From Aphanomyces cochlioides (lineage: Eukaryota; Oomycota; Saprolegniomycetes; Saprolegniales; Verrucalvaceae): a DNA stretch of 64,000 nt. The position numbers and the translations under genes were made by a program. The stretch spans positions 62,001-126,000 of the forward strand of contig JAHQRK010000030.1 in assembly GCA_019828595.1 (NCBI GenBank), given 5' to 3'. Below the pieces are notes generated by a model, which saw only the letters and a list, made by a program, of their open reading frames with translations, ran no database searches and was not told the DNA's origin. This document shows, in pieces, positions 30,997 through 41,232 of this stretch; positions within the stretch are counted from its first letter, which is position 1; every line of letters begins with the position of its first letter.

Positions 30997-31039
30997 CCCG
31001 CATGCTAAGCGGGCGCTCTACCATCTGAGCTACATCCCC
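30997..31039 (-). pseudogene. tRNA-Ala(AGC) 5' fragment, nt 1-43 (A4 side)
   Basis: Same 43 nt as at 1135; A4 starts right after nt 43. No plus-strand element is present. Confidence 0.92.
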
Positions 31040-31725
31040 TTTTTACTGTTCTTTTGTGTCTGTGCATCAAGTCCGCCAAATCGTCCACTTTCTTGTTCTT
31101 GTCTGTACAAGGATAGATTGTGACGACCCTTTTGCAACCAGGCATTCGTCGTGTCTACGGGATACTTGTATGCCAAAATGTCCCGTGGAGACTGTCGATT
31201 TCTTGTCGGCTTGTTGGAGAACTCGTTGGTGTGGATGAAGCTGTTGCAAACCCGTTTTTTGACAGTACGTCGATTTCTGGTCGTCTTTTTTTGGTATCTG
31301 AGGGTGTGAATCGATAGAGCTTTTCAAAAGCAAGAGTTTGCAAGTAGTTTGAGGTCAATCGGAGCAATATTGCAAAAGTTATGAGCAAAAAACGATTTCG
31401 ACCGATGGGACACGAACCGTTCACACCAAAAAGTGTCAAGCGATTGACAACAAAAGAGATGTTTTCTATCCTTCTTTATCCATGTGACGCGACCACAAAC
31501 ACCATTCAAAGTGCTGTACACATTCTGGTTCAACCATTTCATTGCACATCGACCAAGTGATTCCAAGAAATATACTGTTCAAAGTCTAACTGTTATATTT
31601 TCCATTGTGGACAGTGTATACTTGTCAAGTTGAATACAGATAATGTTGGAAAAGAAGTGTCCTACAGAGGTGAAAAGGAGATCGCGTGAAAGAGTAGTGT
31701 CCTGAATAGAAAGAAGCTAAAAAGA
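31040..31725. repeat. Host array spacer, unit 5
   Basis: 686 bp, matching the unit 1 spacer closely. Confidence 0.85.
31719..31723 (-). terminator. Pol III T5 terminator, unit 5
   Basis: TTTTT on the minus strand after tRNA-His. Confidence 0.8.
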
Positions 31726-31797
31726 TGCGCCTGCCGGGAGTCGAACCCGGGATGTCACGGCCACAACGTGAAGTACTGACCACTATACTACAGACGC
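31726..31797 (-). tRNA. tRNA-His(GUG), unit 5
   Basis: Identical 72-nt cloverleaf with anticodon GTG and intact promoter boxes. Confidence 0.95.
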
Positions 31798-31798
31798 C

Positions 31799-31844
31799 TG
31801 GAGAAGCAGGGTATCGATCCCTGTACCTCCCGCATGCTAAGCGG
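31799..31844 (-). pseudogene. tRNA-Ala(AGC) 3' fragment, nt 28-73, unit 5
   Basis: As in unit 1, with the anticodon-arm duplication at 31829-31844. Confidence 0.92.
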
Positions 31845-34351
31845 TTAACTGAGTATATTAAAGAATTAATATGGCCCAAAAGGGCCGCAAACTAGACTTT
31901 CGATTTTGGCTTCATAGGTCGCATAATAAATATGTGTTGCGAAATGTGACCTTGGAAGGTTCTTGTGGAAAATCGTCCAGTGTTGCTTAACCGAAATAGA
32001 CTTGGGTGTGGGGTAATTTGGAGGAACCATGGCAGAAAGAAAATGTTGCATGGCGATTCAGGCTGTGAAAAAATTCAACAGTATAGAGAAGAGCCATACA
32101 AGCAACTTTCTTTTCATGACCATCTTGATCCGAGTTGGTGGTGGCGAGATACGAGGCAATTTCGGGTTGACTGTGGAGGACTTGAAAATTTGTATACAAA
32201 AGTCTTGATAAAAATTCCAAGTGGAGGTACGCAGTGAAAAAGGCCAAGTAAATAAAAGCTTGAGTTGGGGTCGATCCATGAATAAATAAATCGACAGGAG
32301 AGGAAGGCCAAAAATTGACAAAAGGGTCGAAACAGAGTAAAATCAGGCCCAAGGAAAATAAATTGGCAAGAGGTAGGAGCCCAAAAAATCCAAAAAGGTC
32401 GTGGCCAATTTAATTCGACCTCAGGAGGCCGAATTAAATCGCTGGAACCATGGGAAAAGCTGGGTTTGAGAGAAAAGACCATCCAAAATAAAATGTTCTT
32501 GGACGATTTGACCAGCCAAAAAAATCAACGAGGTCGGTCGTTCCATGACAAGCAAAGTTGATTTCAGGAGCGTCTTCATCGGAGTTGATGGTGGCGAGAT
32601 AGAGGGAAAATCCCTTGTGGGTTGGGCTTTTGGGGTAAACCTCCCAAAAATAATAAAAAAGGGTAAAATATTTGGGAGGAGCCATTTTGACATGCGCCAT
32701 GGGCGGATAGGTCTCGAGCGCGAGCATCGTCGGAGCTGGATTTCGAACGGCGCCGCGGTGCATGGAGCCACTTGGCAGAATCGTAGCGACGATACGTACG
32801 AAGGATAGCGCACCATTAGAATCGCCATAGGTAGTGTGTAGCGGGAGAGCGCTAGCCAAAACCAGTGTTTTTTCCAATCGGGCGTCTCGGCGGCCAAATT
32901 TGAAGGAGTCATAACTTCCGAACGGCTATGAGATAGATAGCCATACTTGGTGTCCTCCATCAATGGAGGCTAGCGGTGGATGCACCATATTAATCGGTGC
33001 ATATAGAGTCGTGTAGCTGAAATGAGCTACGATGGTCGTTTTGGAGCCTTATCGGCTCAAAATGGTTTGGAATCGGAAGTTGGGTTCCTGTGCTGCTATC
33101 ATGGTGCTTGATAGCTCAAATCCATCGCGAGGACATTCTCGAGCCTCTCCAACTCTAAGTTGGGCGATCGGAGTTGATTTGCGTTCAGGAGCCATTCCGA
33201 TGAGTTTTAGCCATTTCACCAAAAGTTGTCGGGGCGACGGCAAGTAGGTTCCAGGGCTTCAATCATCGCTCTTGATGGCTTAAAACACTCGTCTAGCCAT
33301 GATAGGATGGAAAAGAGTCATAGCCGGTCGATTGGAAATGATTTGCGACCTGTAGCCGACTTAAGGTTTTGTAGCCGGTGGATAGGGGCGGTTGACATTT
33401 TGGATTGAGGATTGCGAGCAAACCAGGATGTTTCAGGGCGTTCTAACGCTTTGGCTAGTCGTAATAAGTGGTGGAGCCACCCACTAGACCCCTAGATGTC
33501 ACTCGGTGACCGTAGGGAAAGCGTTCGAGTTGTCCTGGTGTTTCACCGGTTTGGGTGACAGTCCAAAATGGGTTCGTGGTTTTGAACCATAGATCTGCAA
33601 TATGTGCTAGTTGGTGTCGGCATAGAGCTCGATTCAACTGAGATAACAAGCCACTAAACGTAGAAATCCACGCAGTAGGTCGAGAGAAATTTCACTTTTG
33701 GTGACGGGTTGAAACCGGTTCAAAATGGGTGTCACCGGGTCGAATTTCCTTTCGAATTTTGTTTCGCGAGTTTGGCGAGGTTTGAGCACTCGCAAACTGG
33801 CACATCTTGAGGAGGAGACATGGGAGAATCTTTTAGGCACCGTGGCGCAATTTTCCCGAACAAAAAGTGTGCACTCGATTTTGAGATTTCGCCCCCAGGG
33901 GGAGACGTCGTAACAATTTTCAAAGTGTTGTTGTGAGAGAACCACTGCACTTTTTTGCAATCTAACGCTTGCGTTTGTCTGCTTGGGATGTCTAGCAACC
34001 CTGAAGACCATTAGAATGTCTGAAATGATCGTCAGAGCAATGCCAGAGTTGTCGATAGTTTTGCCATTTTGGGTGAACGGATAAAGTCAAGTCGATTTTG
34101 TGAACGACTCGGCATGAGATAAAGTTACTTGGTGTGTCCATAGAGCTCTGTTAGCTGGGGCTAACGAGCCATCAAACGCATGAAAAGGCCAAGTGGGTCG
34201 CGAGAAAATCCACTTTGAGTTTTCCCATTGGTTTGGGTGACTTAGGTGAATTTCTTCAAAGGTTGCAATATAACATGCCTTTTAAGGTTCCAAGGTCTCG
34301 TTTTGAGATTGTGGTAAGATTTGGGCAGAGAACCACTCATTCTGGTGCAAA
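31845..34351 (-). mobile_element. Family A copy A5, 2.5-kb 3' fragment
   Basis: It contains the whole 3' region and only about the last 23 codons of ORF2 (about 34282-34351). The truncated end joins tRNA-Ala nt 43. The 3' region carries variant gtacgcagtg (about 32226) shared with A4 and A7, but catgggcgg (about 32698) shared with A1, A2 and A6, so it is a mosaic. Confidence 0.92.
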
Positions 34352-34394
34352 CCCGCATGCTAAGCGGGCGCTCTACCATCTGAGCTACATCCCC
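34352..34394 (-). pseudogene. tRNA-Ala(AGC) 5' fragment, nt 1-43 (between A5 and C2)
   Basis: Same 43 nt as at 1135, with A5 on the anticodon side and full-length C2 starting at the exact tRNA 5' end. Confidence 0.92.
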
Positions 34395-34447
34395 CCAGTT
34401 TCCAATTTGCCAGCTACCCCGCAGTACCACTGTCCAAAACTGACAAC

Positions 34448-36913
34448 ATGGCGACTACCCGCTCTTCCAGCCGTGCTCATGCACACAAGCCCTCAGCTTT
34501 TTCTGCCTCTCCCTTTCGCAATACCTCGGACGCTTCTAGTATCATGGAGGTGATTGTTGACGATGATGATGACGATGAACCTGACTCAATCATCGACAAA
34601 ACTCCGCCTGCTGCTCAACCGCCCATACGTCTTGCTACACTCGGTGGTCGCGTGCCATTACCAAGCGCTCGTACCAGCGACAAAACTGTCAACAAGGATA
34701 ATGTTTCTCCGATGCCTGATGAAGACATAGAGGATATCTCCAACAACAACCAACCACATACCCCACCGATTACTCAAGCCACTGAGCTGGAGCCGCGCTC
34801 TGAAGACCAATCGATTCGCGACACCAATGTTGATGTGGAAATGGAGCCTGAAGCTCAAATCGATGCCTCGCCTCCTGCTACAACACGCTCCGTGCCAATA
34901 CCACCCGAGTCGAACACCTCGACCAAAAAGCCAAACGAATGCGTGTGGGAATTCCAAGCCAAGCAGAGAGCTAAATCTGCCAAGGCTCAGCGGAACAGTG
35001 ACGTCGGCCATTATCGACCAACTATGGCCGAGCTGGCGTCCTTGTTGCAAAAACGCGCGACAGGATCTCTCACGTTTGACGACACTTTGCCCATCCAAAA
35101 ACATTCCCCCAGAGATGTTGTTGGCTGGCTACAAATGTCCACTGGCCAATACACCAAATACATCGACATCTCCAAGGCAATGACATCTCTATTGTTTGAC
35201 AACCAAGCGCTTGATTTGGACGATGCATTTGTCGATGTCATCAAGTGCGAGAAAGATGTCTCCAATCGTCTTCTCAAGTGGGGCATAGCCTCTGAAGATG
35301 CTCTTAAAAAGCTGCGTGGAGTCTCTCTCAAGATCCAAGTGGCAAAGGATGGCAGCTCTCAGAGATTTGTCATGACAGAGCCCCATATACTTGATGGATA
35401 TTTCATCGATATCCCATCTGGTCTCCAAGGACAGGATGAAGAACGTCTCATGTTCAGCATCATGTCAAAGCTTGAGCCGCGCTTTTTGTGGGGCTCATAC
35501 TCCACAGTTTCCTCGACGACTGGCTTGGCTAGCTCTCGTTATCGCTTGTATTTTGAAGGGACAGCTATACCCGAATCTATGCACAATGACGGTCGATCAA
35601 TTGAAGAATTCATTTTCAAGGGTCGGTGCCTCCGCGTGTTTGGTCAAGGATGGTTTTACCGTGACAAGAAGCTCGCGCGCCTTGACCTCGATGTAATCGC
35701 CACCCAACATGGACTTCACGCAACCCCTCACCGCCCACGGGGAGACGCCGCTGTCTCGACATCCACTGCCAAACGGCAGAAAACGACCCGAGACAGCAAC
35801 AAGGAATGGACTGAAGTTCAAACTACAGGCAAAAGAAAGAAAACCCCAATCTCCGCTGGCTCAATCCCAGCTCCTGATCGTCCTTGGATCTCCCCGAACA
35901 TGTTTGCGGCTCTGGACGAACGCGCTAATGTTGAGCCCGAGGAACACGAAACGACAGTTGGCAACACCACTGTCAAAGTAATTGTTCCAAAGCTGACACT
36001 CAAATCTGGTGACAAGGTGCACGTTGCCGCTGAAGAGTTCATTAGCGGGATCAAACCCCACGAGGGCTCAATCCAAAGGTTTGAGAAGTCTCTCGATGCC
36101 ATACTTGCCGAGCTCAACGACCTTGACACCAAGGCTCAAAACGCACCACAACATATCCCGGCCCAAGTTAAGGAAGCGTTAGCGCACGATTCCTTCAACT
36201 TATTGAAATTGATTACGGACGGGCGTGTTGACACGATCTGCATCCATCTAGAACGTGCGCCAATCGAATTTGGACTGCAACTGCACCAAATTTTTGTCTC
36301 CAATCGTGACAGCTTCGAATACTTTGTTCGTCTTCGACTGCTTAATCGTTGGCTAAGAGCGTCTGGTGGTGGCACAAAATCTTTTGGTCAGCTCTACGAG
36401 GCAACATTCGGCACTCCAATCACTCACGACCACGTGATCTCGGTGTTCAGTGACCAGAAGATGGTCAACAACCTCCCACTCATCGAGGCAATCATCACCG
36501 ATGATGACATCGTCCTCAACAGAGTTGAAGTCGAAGAAGTGCTGGCCATTGCAGAAGTATTGATGGCAGTTCATGCTCCACTATATTTCAATAGCGATGC
36601 GGCAATTTTGGCCTCAACAAAAAGTCCAGTGACAGCGTTACCCTCTCGCCTTGGTAAACGCAGTCTATCCTCCGAAACGCTCATGTCACTCCTGATGTAC
36701 ACCGACCTTGGCCTCCACATATGGAACAGAATGGAATTCATGTACACTGGCGACGGAGAATCGATGTGTCACATCATGACAAAAATCCTTCAACTACACG
36801 AAAGCAACGATTTGGATATCACTCTCCACAATCAAGTCATGTTTCACCCAAGCGAACCTACTTTAATTCACGGCGACCTAGCGGATCTCACAACGATCGC
36901 TTCCCGTGGCTAA
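34448..36913 (+). CDS. Family C ORF1 protein (gag-like, 821 aa)
   Basis: It begins at the first ATG, 53 nt into the element. The N-terminal third is low complexity with an acidic run (VDDDDDDEPDS, about 37-47). The central part (about 235-420) contains a block with SRYRLYFEGTAIP that aligns in position with WRVYFLEAE of family B and looks RRM-like. A basic linker (KRQKTTR, GKRKK) follows. The C-terminal block at about 695-760 (motif VHAPLYFNSDA) corresponds to the shared ORF1 C-terminal domain of families A and B. The frame is intact and its stop overlaps the open ORF2 frame. The role is inferred as element RNA binding. Confidence 0.86.
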   Translation: MATTRSSSRAHAHKPSAFSASPFRNTSDASSIMEVIVDDDDDDEPDSIIDKTPPAAQPPIRLATLGGRVPLPSARTSDKTVNKDNVSPMPDEDIEDISNNNQPHTPPITQATELEPRSEDQSIRDTNVDVEMEPEAQIDASPPATTRSVPIPPESNTSTKKPNECVWEFQAKQRAKSAKAQRNSDVGHYRPTMAELASLLQKRATGSLTFDDTLPIQKHSPRDVVGWLQMSTGQYTKYIDISKAMTSLLFDNQALDLDDAFVDVIKCEKDVSNRLLKWGIASEDALKKLRGVSLKIQVAKDGSSQRFVMTEPHILDGYFIDIPSGLQGQDEERLMFSIMSKLEPRFLWGSYSTVSSTTGLASSRYRLYFEGTAIPESMHNDGRSIEEFIFKGRCLRVFGQGWFYRDKKLARLDLDVIATQHGLHATPHRPRGDAAVSTSTAKRQKTTRDSNKEWTEVQTTGKRKKTPISAGSIPAPDRPWISPNMFAALDERANVEPEEHETTVGNTTVKVIVPKLTLKSGDKVHVAAEEFISGIKPHEGSIQRFEKSLDAILAELNDLDTKAQNAPQHIPAQVKEALAHDSFNLLKLITDGRVDTICIHLERAPIEFGLQLHQIFVSNRDSFEYFVRLRLLNRWLRASGGGTKSFGQLYEATFGTPITHDHVISVFSDQKMVNNLPLIEAIITDDDIVLNRVEVEEVLAIAEVLMAVHAPLYFNSDAAILASTKSPVTALPSRLGKRSLSSETLMSLLMYTDLGLHIWNRMEFMYTGDGESMCHIMTKILQLHESNDLDITLHNQVMFHPSEPTLIHGDLADLTTIASRG

Positions 36914-39167
36914 AGTGGTCGCGGCTGGTCATTTTGTCAAGCTCCCCATACTTGAAGTGACGACGAGCAACCTCAATGGGCTGAAAGAAAACGGACATCT
37001 TGTTGCACGGCGTCTTCGGAAACCGACACAAGCTGTTCTCTTTCAAGAAACGAAACTCAACAACGCAAAACATCTTGACACTTTCCACACTCACCTCGAC
37101 AACGAAGTGGGTGTTAGCAAGTACAAACTTTTTACCAACGACTTACGAACAACCCGCACGGACAATTTGAACAACCGTCGATGTGGCGTTGCATCATACT
37201 TTCACGAATCGATGCCTGGATTCTCAAGCCTGGTGCACTTATCACAACACGATATCCCTGGCCGTTATATTGTGATCAAAACGTACTGGGATGAAACCCC
37301 AGTCTACATCCACAACATTTACGCGCCAGTTACCCCTCAACATCGGGCTAGTTTCTTTGACAGTCTCCCTCGCGCTTTTGAAGCTAACAGTGTACACCTG
37401 GTTGGGGGAGATTTTAACCTTCCTGTCAACGAACACCTCGATGCTTCCAAACCACGGCAAGATCACACCTTTGGAAAAGTCGAATGTCTTGCCTGGCTGT
37501 CACAACTAGGAGTCATCGACGCGTGGCGCCTACACCACCCTCACGAAAGACTGGCAAGCGGTCCAGGACGAAGCAATCGTCTGGACTACTGGTTCATTGA
37601 CCAAGATTTAGTTGCCCAATCCTACCAAAGCTCAAAATATGCCACTAACAGCTTTGCCGGAGATCACTTGGAGCACACTGTCGTTCTCTCTACAAGTCAT
37701 ACACCCACGACCCGTGGCTACTGGAGGCTGCCGAGAGAGCTACTCAAAGACCCGCTCGTCATCAAAGCCATACGAGAAGAGGCATCACACCTCCTCTCTG
37801 AGATGCGTGCGGACGAATCGACAAACATGGGAGCCGTCTGGTATGGGTGGCTTAAGCGAATCAAACGACGTTTACAACAATGTCATCGCCACCACCTCCA
37901 ATCCATGCAACACGAGCTCAAAAGCCTAAAACTGAGACATATATCTGCACAACGATCATACGAAGCTGGCTTGCTCGACGAGGCTGCCGTTGATGCTACT
38001 CGGTTGGCGCTGGAAAACGCAAGAATCGAATATCGCCAATACCGCATGGATCAGCAATTCGATTTTCATGCAAATATCAACGAACGCGGTACGAGCCACT
38101 TCTTTCGAAGGCCACAAGGACTCAAGGTTCCTATCACGACGGTCAACGTCGATGGCATTCCCGTGTCTGATCCTACCACTATCAAAGAGAGATTCACTGC
38201 CCATTGGAAGGCAATAATGACTACCACACGTGGCGAACAACCTCGGCTAAACCGGGCGAGGCGGAGGGCTGTCATACGGTTTATCTCCCGCAAACTCAAT
38301 GATGAGCAACGCGAGGAGCTAGACAGACCTATCACAGCAGCCGAGCTGTGTAGTGCTCTCAAGACAATGAGTCCAAACAAGTCTCCTGGTCCTGATGGAT
38401 GGCCAGCGGCCTTCTTCCAAGTAGCACCCGAGGCTTTCTCCGAAATCCTGGTCAGGGTCTTCAACTACCAACTTCACCACCACGGTAAACTACTCCTTCA
38501 ACAAAGGCGTAGTGCTGTGGCTCTGCTCTTCAAAGCTGGTGATCGAGGCGATCCTGGAAACTACCGACCTATTGCACTCATGTCAGTGGAGGTGAAGATA
38601 CTATCCCGTGCCCTCGCTTATCGCCTGGCTACAGTAGCTCCTCATCTCATTCACCCAAGTCAAGCTGGCTTTGTCCCAGGACGACGGCTGCATGACCACG
38701 TCCTGCTTGTGCAAACTTTGCAAACGTTTTGCACCAACGAAGATCACGACTACTATGCAACATTCCTTGACTTTTCGAAAGCGTACGACATGGTGGATCG
38801 AGAATTTATGCTTGATGTGCTGAGAGAAGTCAACACTGGTGATGGTTTCATTGCGTGGGTAGCTCTTTTGTACGACTCACCTTTGGTCCAGATCATCTTC
38901 AATGGCGAGCTTGGCCCTAAGATCCGACCTACCCGAGGCGTCAAACAAGGCTGTCCTTTATCATGCCTACTGTTCGTCCTATACCTAGAACCTCTTGGTG
39001 AGATGCTCCGAGCGTCCCCACATCTTGGAATCGCTCTCCCCACGACTCAGTTATTACGAGTATATTCTTTGCCGACGACTCGACGTTGTTATCAAACTCG
39101 CTGCAATCTGCTGTGGAGCAAATGGCAATTGTGGAAGAGTTTTGCACGGCTTCAGGGGCCCGTCTGA
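36906..39167 (+). CDS. Family C ORF2, part 1: APE endonuclease and N-terminal reverse transcriptase
   Basis: Endonuclease motifs appear in order: NLNGL, QETK, NIYAP, GGDFN, NRLDYWF and GDHLEH. Reverse transcriptase motifs NYRPIALMS, FLDFSKAYDMVDRE and RGVKQGCPLSC follow. The listed start is GTG; the frame is open from 36882 but has no ATG ahead of the endonuclease, and it overlaps the ORF1 stop (36911-36913) in the +1 frame. True homology ends near 39040: there the run CTCCCC lacks one C, and the catalytic FFADD lies in the next frame (39065-39079). The last 40 or so residues of this frame are therefore spurious. Confidence 0.85.
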   Translation: MAKVVAAGHFVKLPILEVTTSNLNGLKENGHLVARRLRKPTQAVLFQETKLNNAKHLDTFHTHLDNEVGVSKYKLFTNDLRTTRTDNLNNRRCGVASYFHESMPGFSSLVHLSQHDIPGRYIVIKTYWDETPVYIHNIYAPVTPQHRASFFDSLPRAFEANSVHLVGGDFNLPVNEHLDASKPRQDHTFGKVECLAWLSQLGVIDAWRLHHPHERLASGPGRSNRLDYWFIDQDLVAQSYQSSKYATNSFAGDHLEHTVVLSTSHTPTTRGYWRLPRELLKDPLVIKAIREEASHLLSEMRADESTNMGAVWYGWLKRIKRRLQQCHRHHLQSMQHELKSLKLRHISAQRSYEAGLLDEAAVDATRLALENARIEYRQYRMDQQFDFHANINERGTSHFFRRPQGLKVPITTVNVDGIPVSDPTTIKERFTAHWKAIMTTTRGEQPRLNRARRRAVIRFISRKLNDEQREELDRPITAAELCSALKTMSPNKSPGPDGWPAAFFQVAPEAFSEILVRVFNYQLHHHGKLLLQQRRSAVALLFKAGDRGDPGNYRPIALMSVEVKILSRALAYRLATVAPHLIHPSQAGFVPGRRLHDHVLLVQTLQTFCTNEDHDYYATFLDFSKAYDMVDREFMLDVLREVNTGDGFIAWVALLYDSPLVQIIFNGELGPKIRPTRGVKQGCPLSCLLFVLYLEPLGEMLRASPHLGIALPTTQLLRVYSLPTTRRCYQTRCNLLWSKWQLWKSFARLQGPV

Positions 39168-40575
39168 ATCGTTCCAAGTGCATGACCTTGGTTCTCAACG
39201 ACCATCTCGATCAAGAAGACATCGAAGCAGATGGTTTGCTCAATATCGTACCAACTGGTCAGTGTACGAAATATCTTGGTATTCTCTTTGGCCATCGACT
39301 TTCGGCTGACTCCCAACTTCAAAAACTCAACGACAAATTCATCTCGTCCTTTCAACTATGGGGTAAACGAGCAAGGACATTGCAGGGCCGAAAGCTTATT
39401 GCCTCCACGATGTTGCTATCTATGTTGTGGCATGTAACAGCCGTTGTACCTGTGCCTCCTGCTATGGTCGTTACGTGGCAACAAATGTTAAACAAGTTCA
39501 TACTTTGCCGCAAGACCCAGCTCGATGAGAGTTACCGTCCCTCAATCCATAGAAGGTGGCAGTACGACAAGCCTTTAGGCCTGGGAATCCCCCACATTGC
39601 ATCGAGGCTGCGAACACAACGCCTTCTTCGTTTACAGCTCTTTATGTCTGCCGATTCTCCTGGTGAAATCCTGGTGTGGAAGAAACTTGTACAGCGACAA
39701 TTTAGCCGCACAATACATCAGTTATTCCGAGACAGTCACCCATTCGATTTTCTTTCATACTACCCAAATGCAAGCTCCAAGTGGCTTTTGCTTCGCGAGC
39801 TCCATCCACTGTGGCTTGATACTTGGAAACATTGGTCAGCCACAGACATGAGTAAGCGAATCGGCGTGCCTCCAAATCTCGACACGGTACTGAACCTCCC
39901 GGTATGGCTCACAGCCTACGACGCAATGCACTTCGGCTCTGCTAAGATGTTAGCAAATGTCGTGAAAGATGAAGACATGCGTCTCTGGTGCCGCCACGGG
40001 GCCAAAAATGGTCTCAGATGCCTGAAGGATTTCCTGACCCCACATGGCGCTTGGCCAACAGAGACCATGTTCGTGAACCGAATGTCGTCGAACAATCCAG
40101 CTGCCCAAGTTTGTCTAAACCAGGACGGAGTCATGGACTTTGCCACATTGCCCCGCACAACCGACATTTACAATCAACTCACACGAATCTTCGACAAAGT
40201 TGTTCGATCGTTTGACATTCGGCAAGGGTCGCCACTGCCTAATGTCCCGACTTGTCAACATCCGTTTACAGCCAGAATCAAGGATGCTGATTTACCTTTC
40301 GAGTCGTGGCCCAAGAAAAACGTGGTGCATTTAGCTTACCACGCCCCCCAGACTGAAGCTATACATCCTATGAAGACTACGACAAGAACTGACAAAGACA
40401 TAGCAAAGTATATCCGTCTCATTCGTACTGTGTGTAATCTACCTCCACCTGTTCAAGGCGATGTATGGTTTCGATTGCACATGAAGATGTTACCCGTCAA
40501 CTCGAGGTTTTCCTATATGCAGATCCAAAACCCTGACGCTATTTGTTGTGTCTATGAAGATTGCTCGGATGTTGA
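39038..40575 (+). pseudogene. Family C ORF2, part 2: RT catalytic core to thumb (frameshifted)
   Basis: This continues ORF2 in frame 2 after the single-base loss near 39036-39041. It holds FFADD (39065-39079), the SGARLNRSK and KYLGILFG motifs and the thumb. The open frame continues to 41074, but homology stops near 40575, where a second frameshift interrupts the zinc knuckle just after the CVYEDC pair. The first annotatable start is a TTG at 39086, so this is not a separate gene. Confidence 0.82.
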
Positions 40576-41019
40576 GATTTTCATCATGCCTTCCATACAT
40601 GTCATCATGTACATCAAGTTTGGATGTTCCAAGAGCGAGCATGGAGAGCTTATGGTGTTAAGTTTGATTGGGCAACCACCACGAATATCAGTCGCTTCAA
40701 GACCAATACGCGAGGAAAACACCTGCATGACGCATTATTCAAATTATGGTCCCTCCTTTGTGCTTCCATCACGTACTCCTTATGGACTCAAAGAAATGCA
40801 ACCAAGTTCGATGGCAAAAGGCCTCTACCGATTTTACTATGGAACGAGATTATATTTGTCAGTTGGACAGCTTCCATCAGGCGAACAATTCGTTTGCTCT
40901 CGCCTGACGACTTCGACTATCGAAACATCATCGAAGCGGTCTCAGTCCTTTTCTCTCAAGCTGGATACAACGAGCTATTCGAAAAATATCCCATGTCTTT
41001 TCGAGTTGAACACCAGTAA
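40576..41019 (+). pseudogene. Family C ORF2, part 3: end of zinc knuckle and C-terminal tail
   Basis: In frame 1 the sequence resumes the knuckle with HHAFHTC (the HX4C half), followed by a tail matching the C-terminus of family B ORF2 (motif LWTQRN against LLWTHRN). It stops at a TAA at 41017-41019. ORF3 follows in the same frame after this TAA and a further TGA at 41047. Confidence 0.8.
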
Positions 41020-41232
41020 TTTGATTACAAGCCCCAGCTGTATTCTTGACTTGGTATCCCAGCTGAATTTTTGATTGGGAATCCTGGCGACCATCACTCA
41101 CGATCCGCGCAAAACATTTCACTGCCCAATCAAATCGTGCCTGACTCAAGTGTCGCAACTGAGAATAAGTTCAGTGAGAATCTCAAAACAATTCTCCAAG
41201 ACTCACTTTTGATTTTACCCAAGACAACAACA

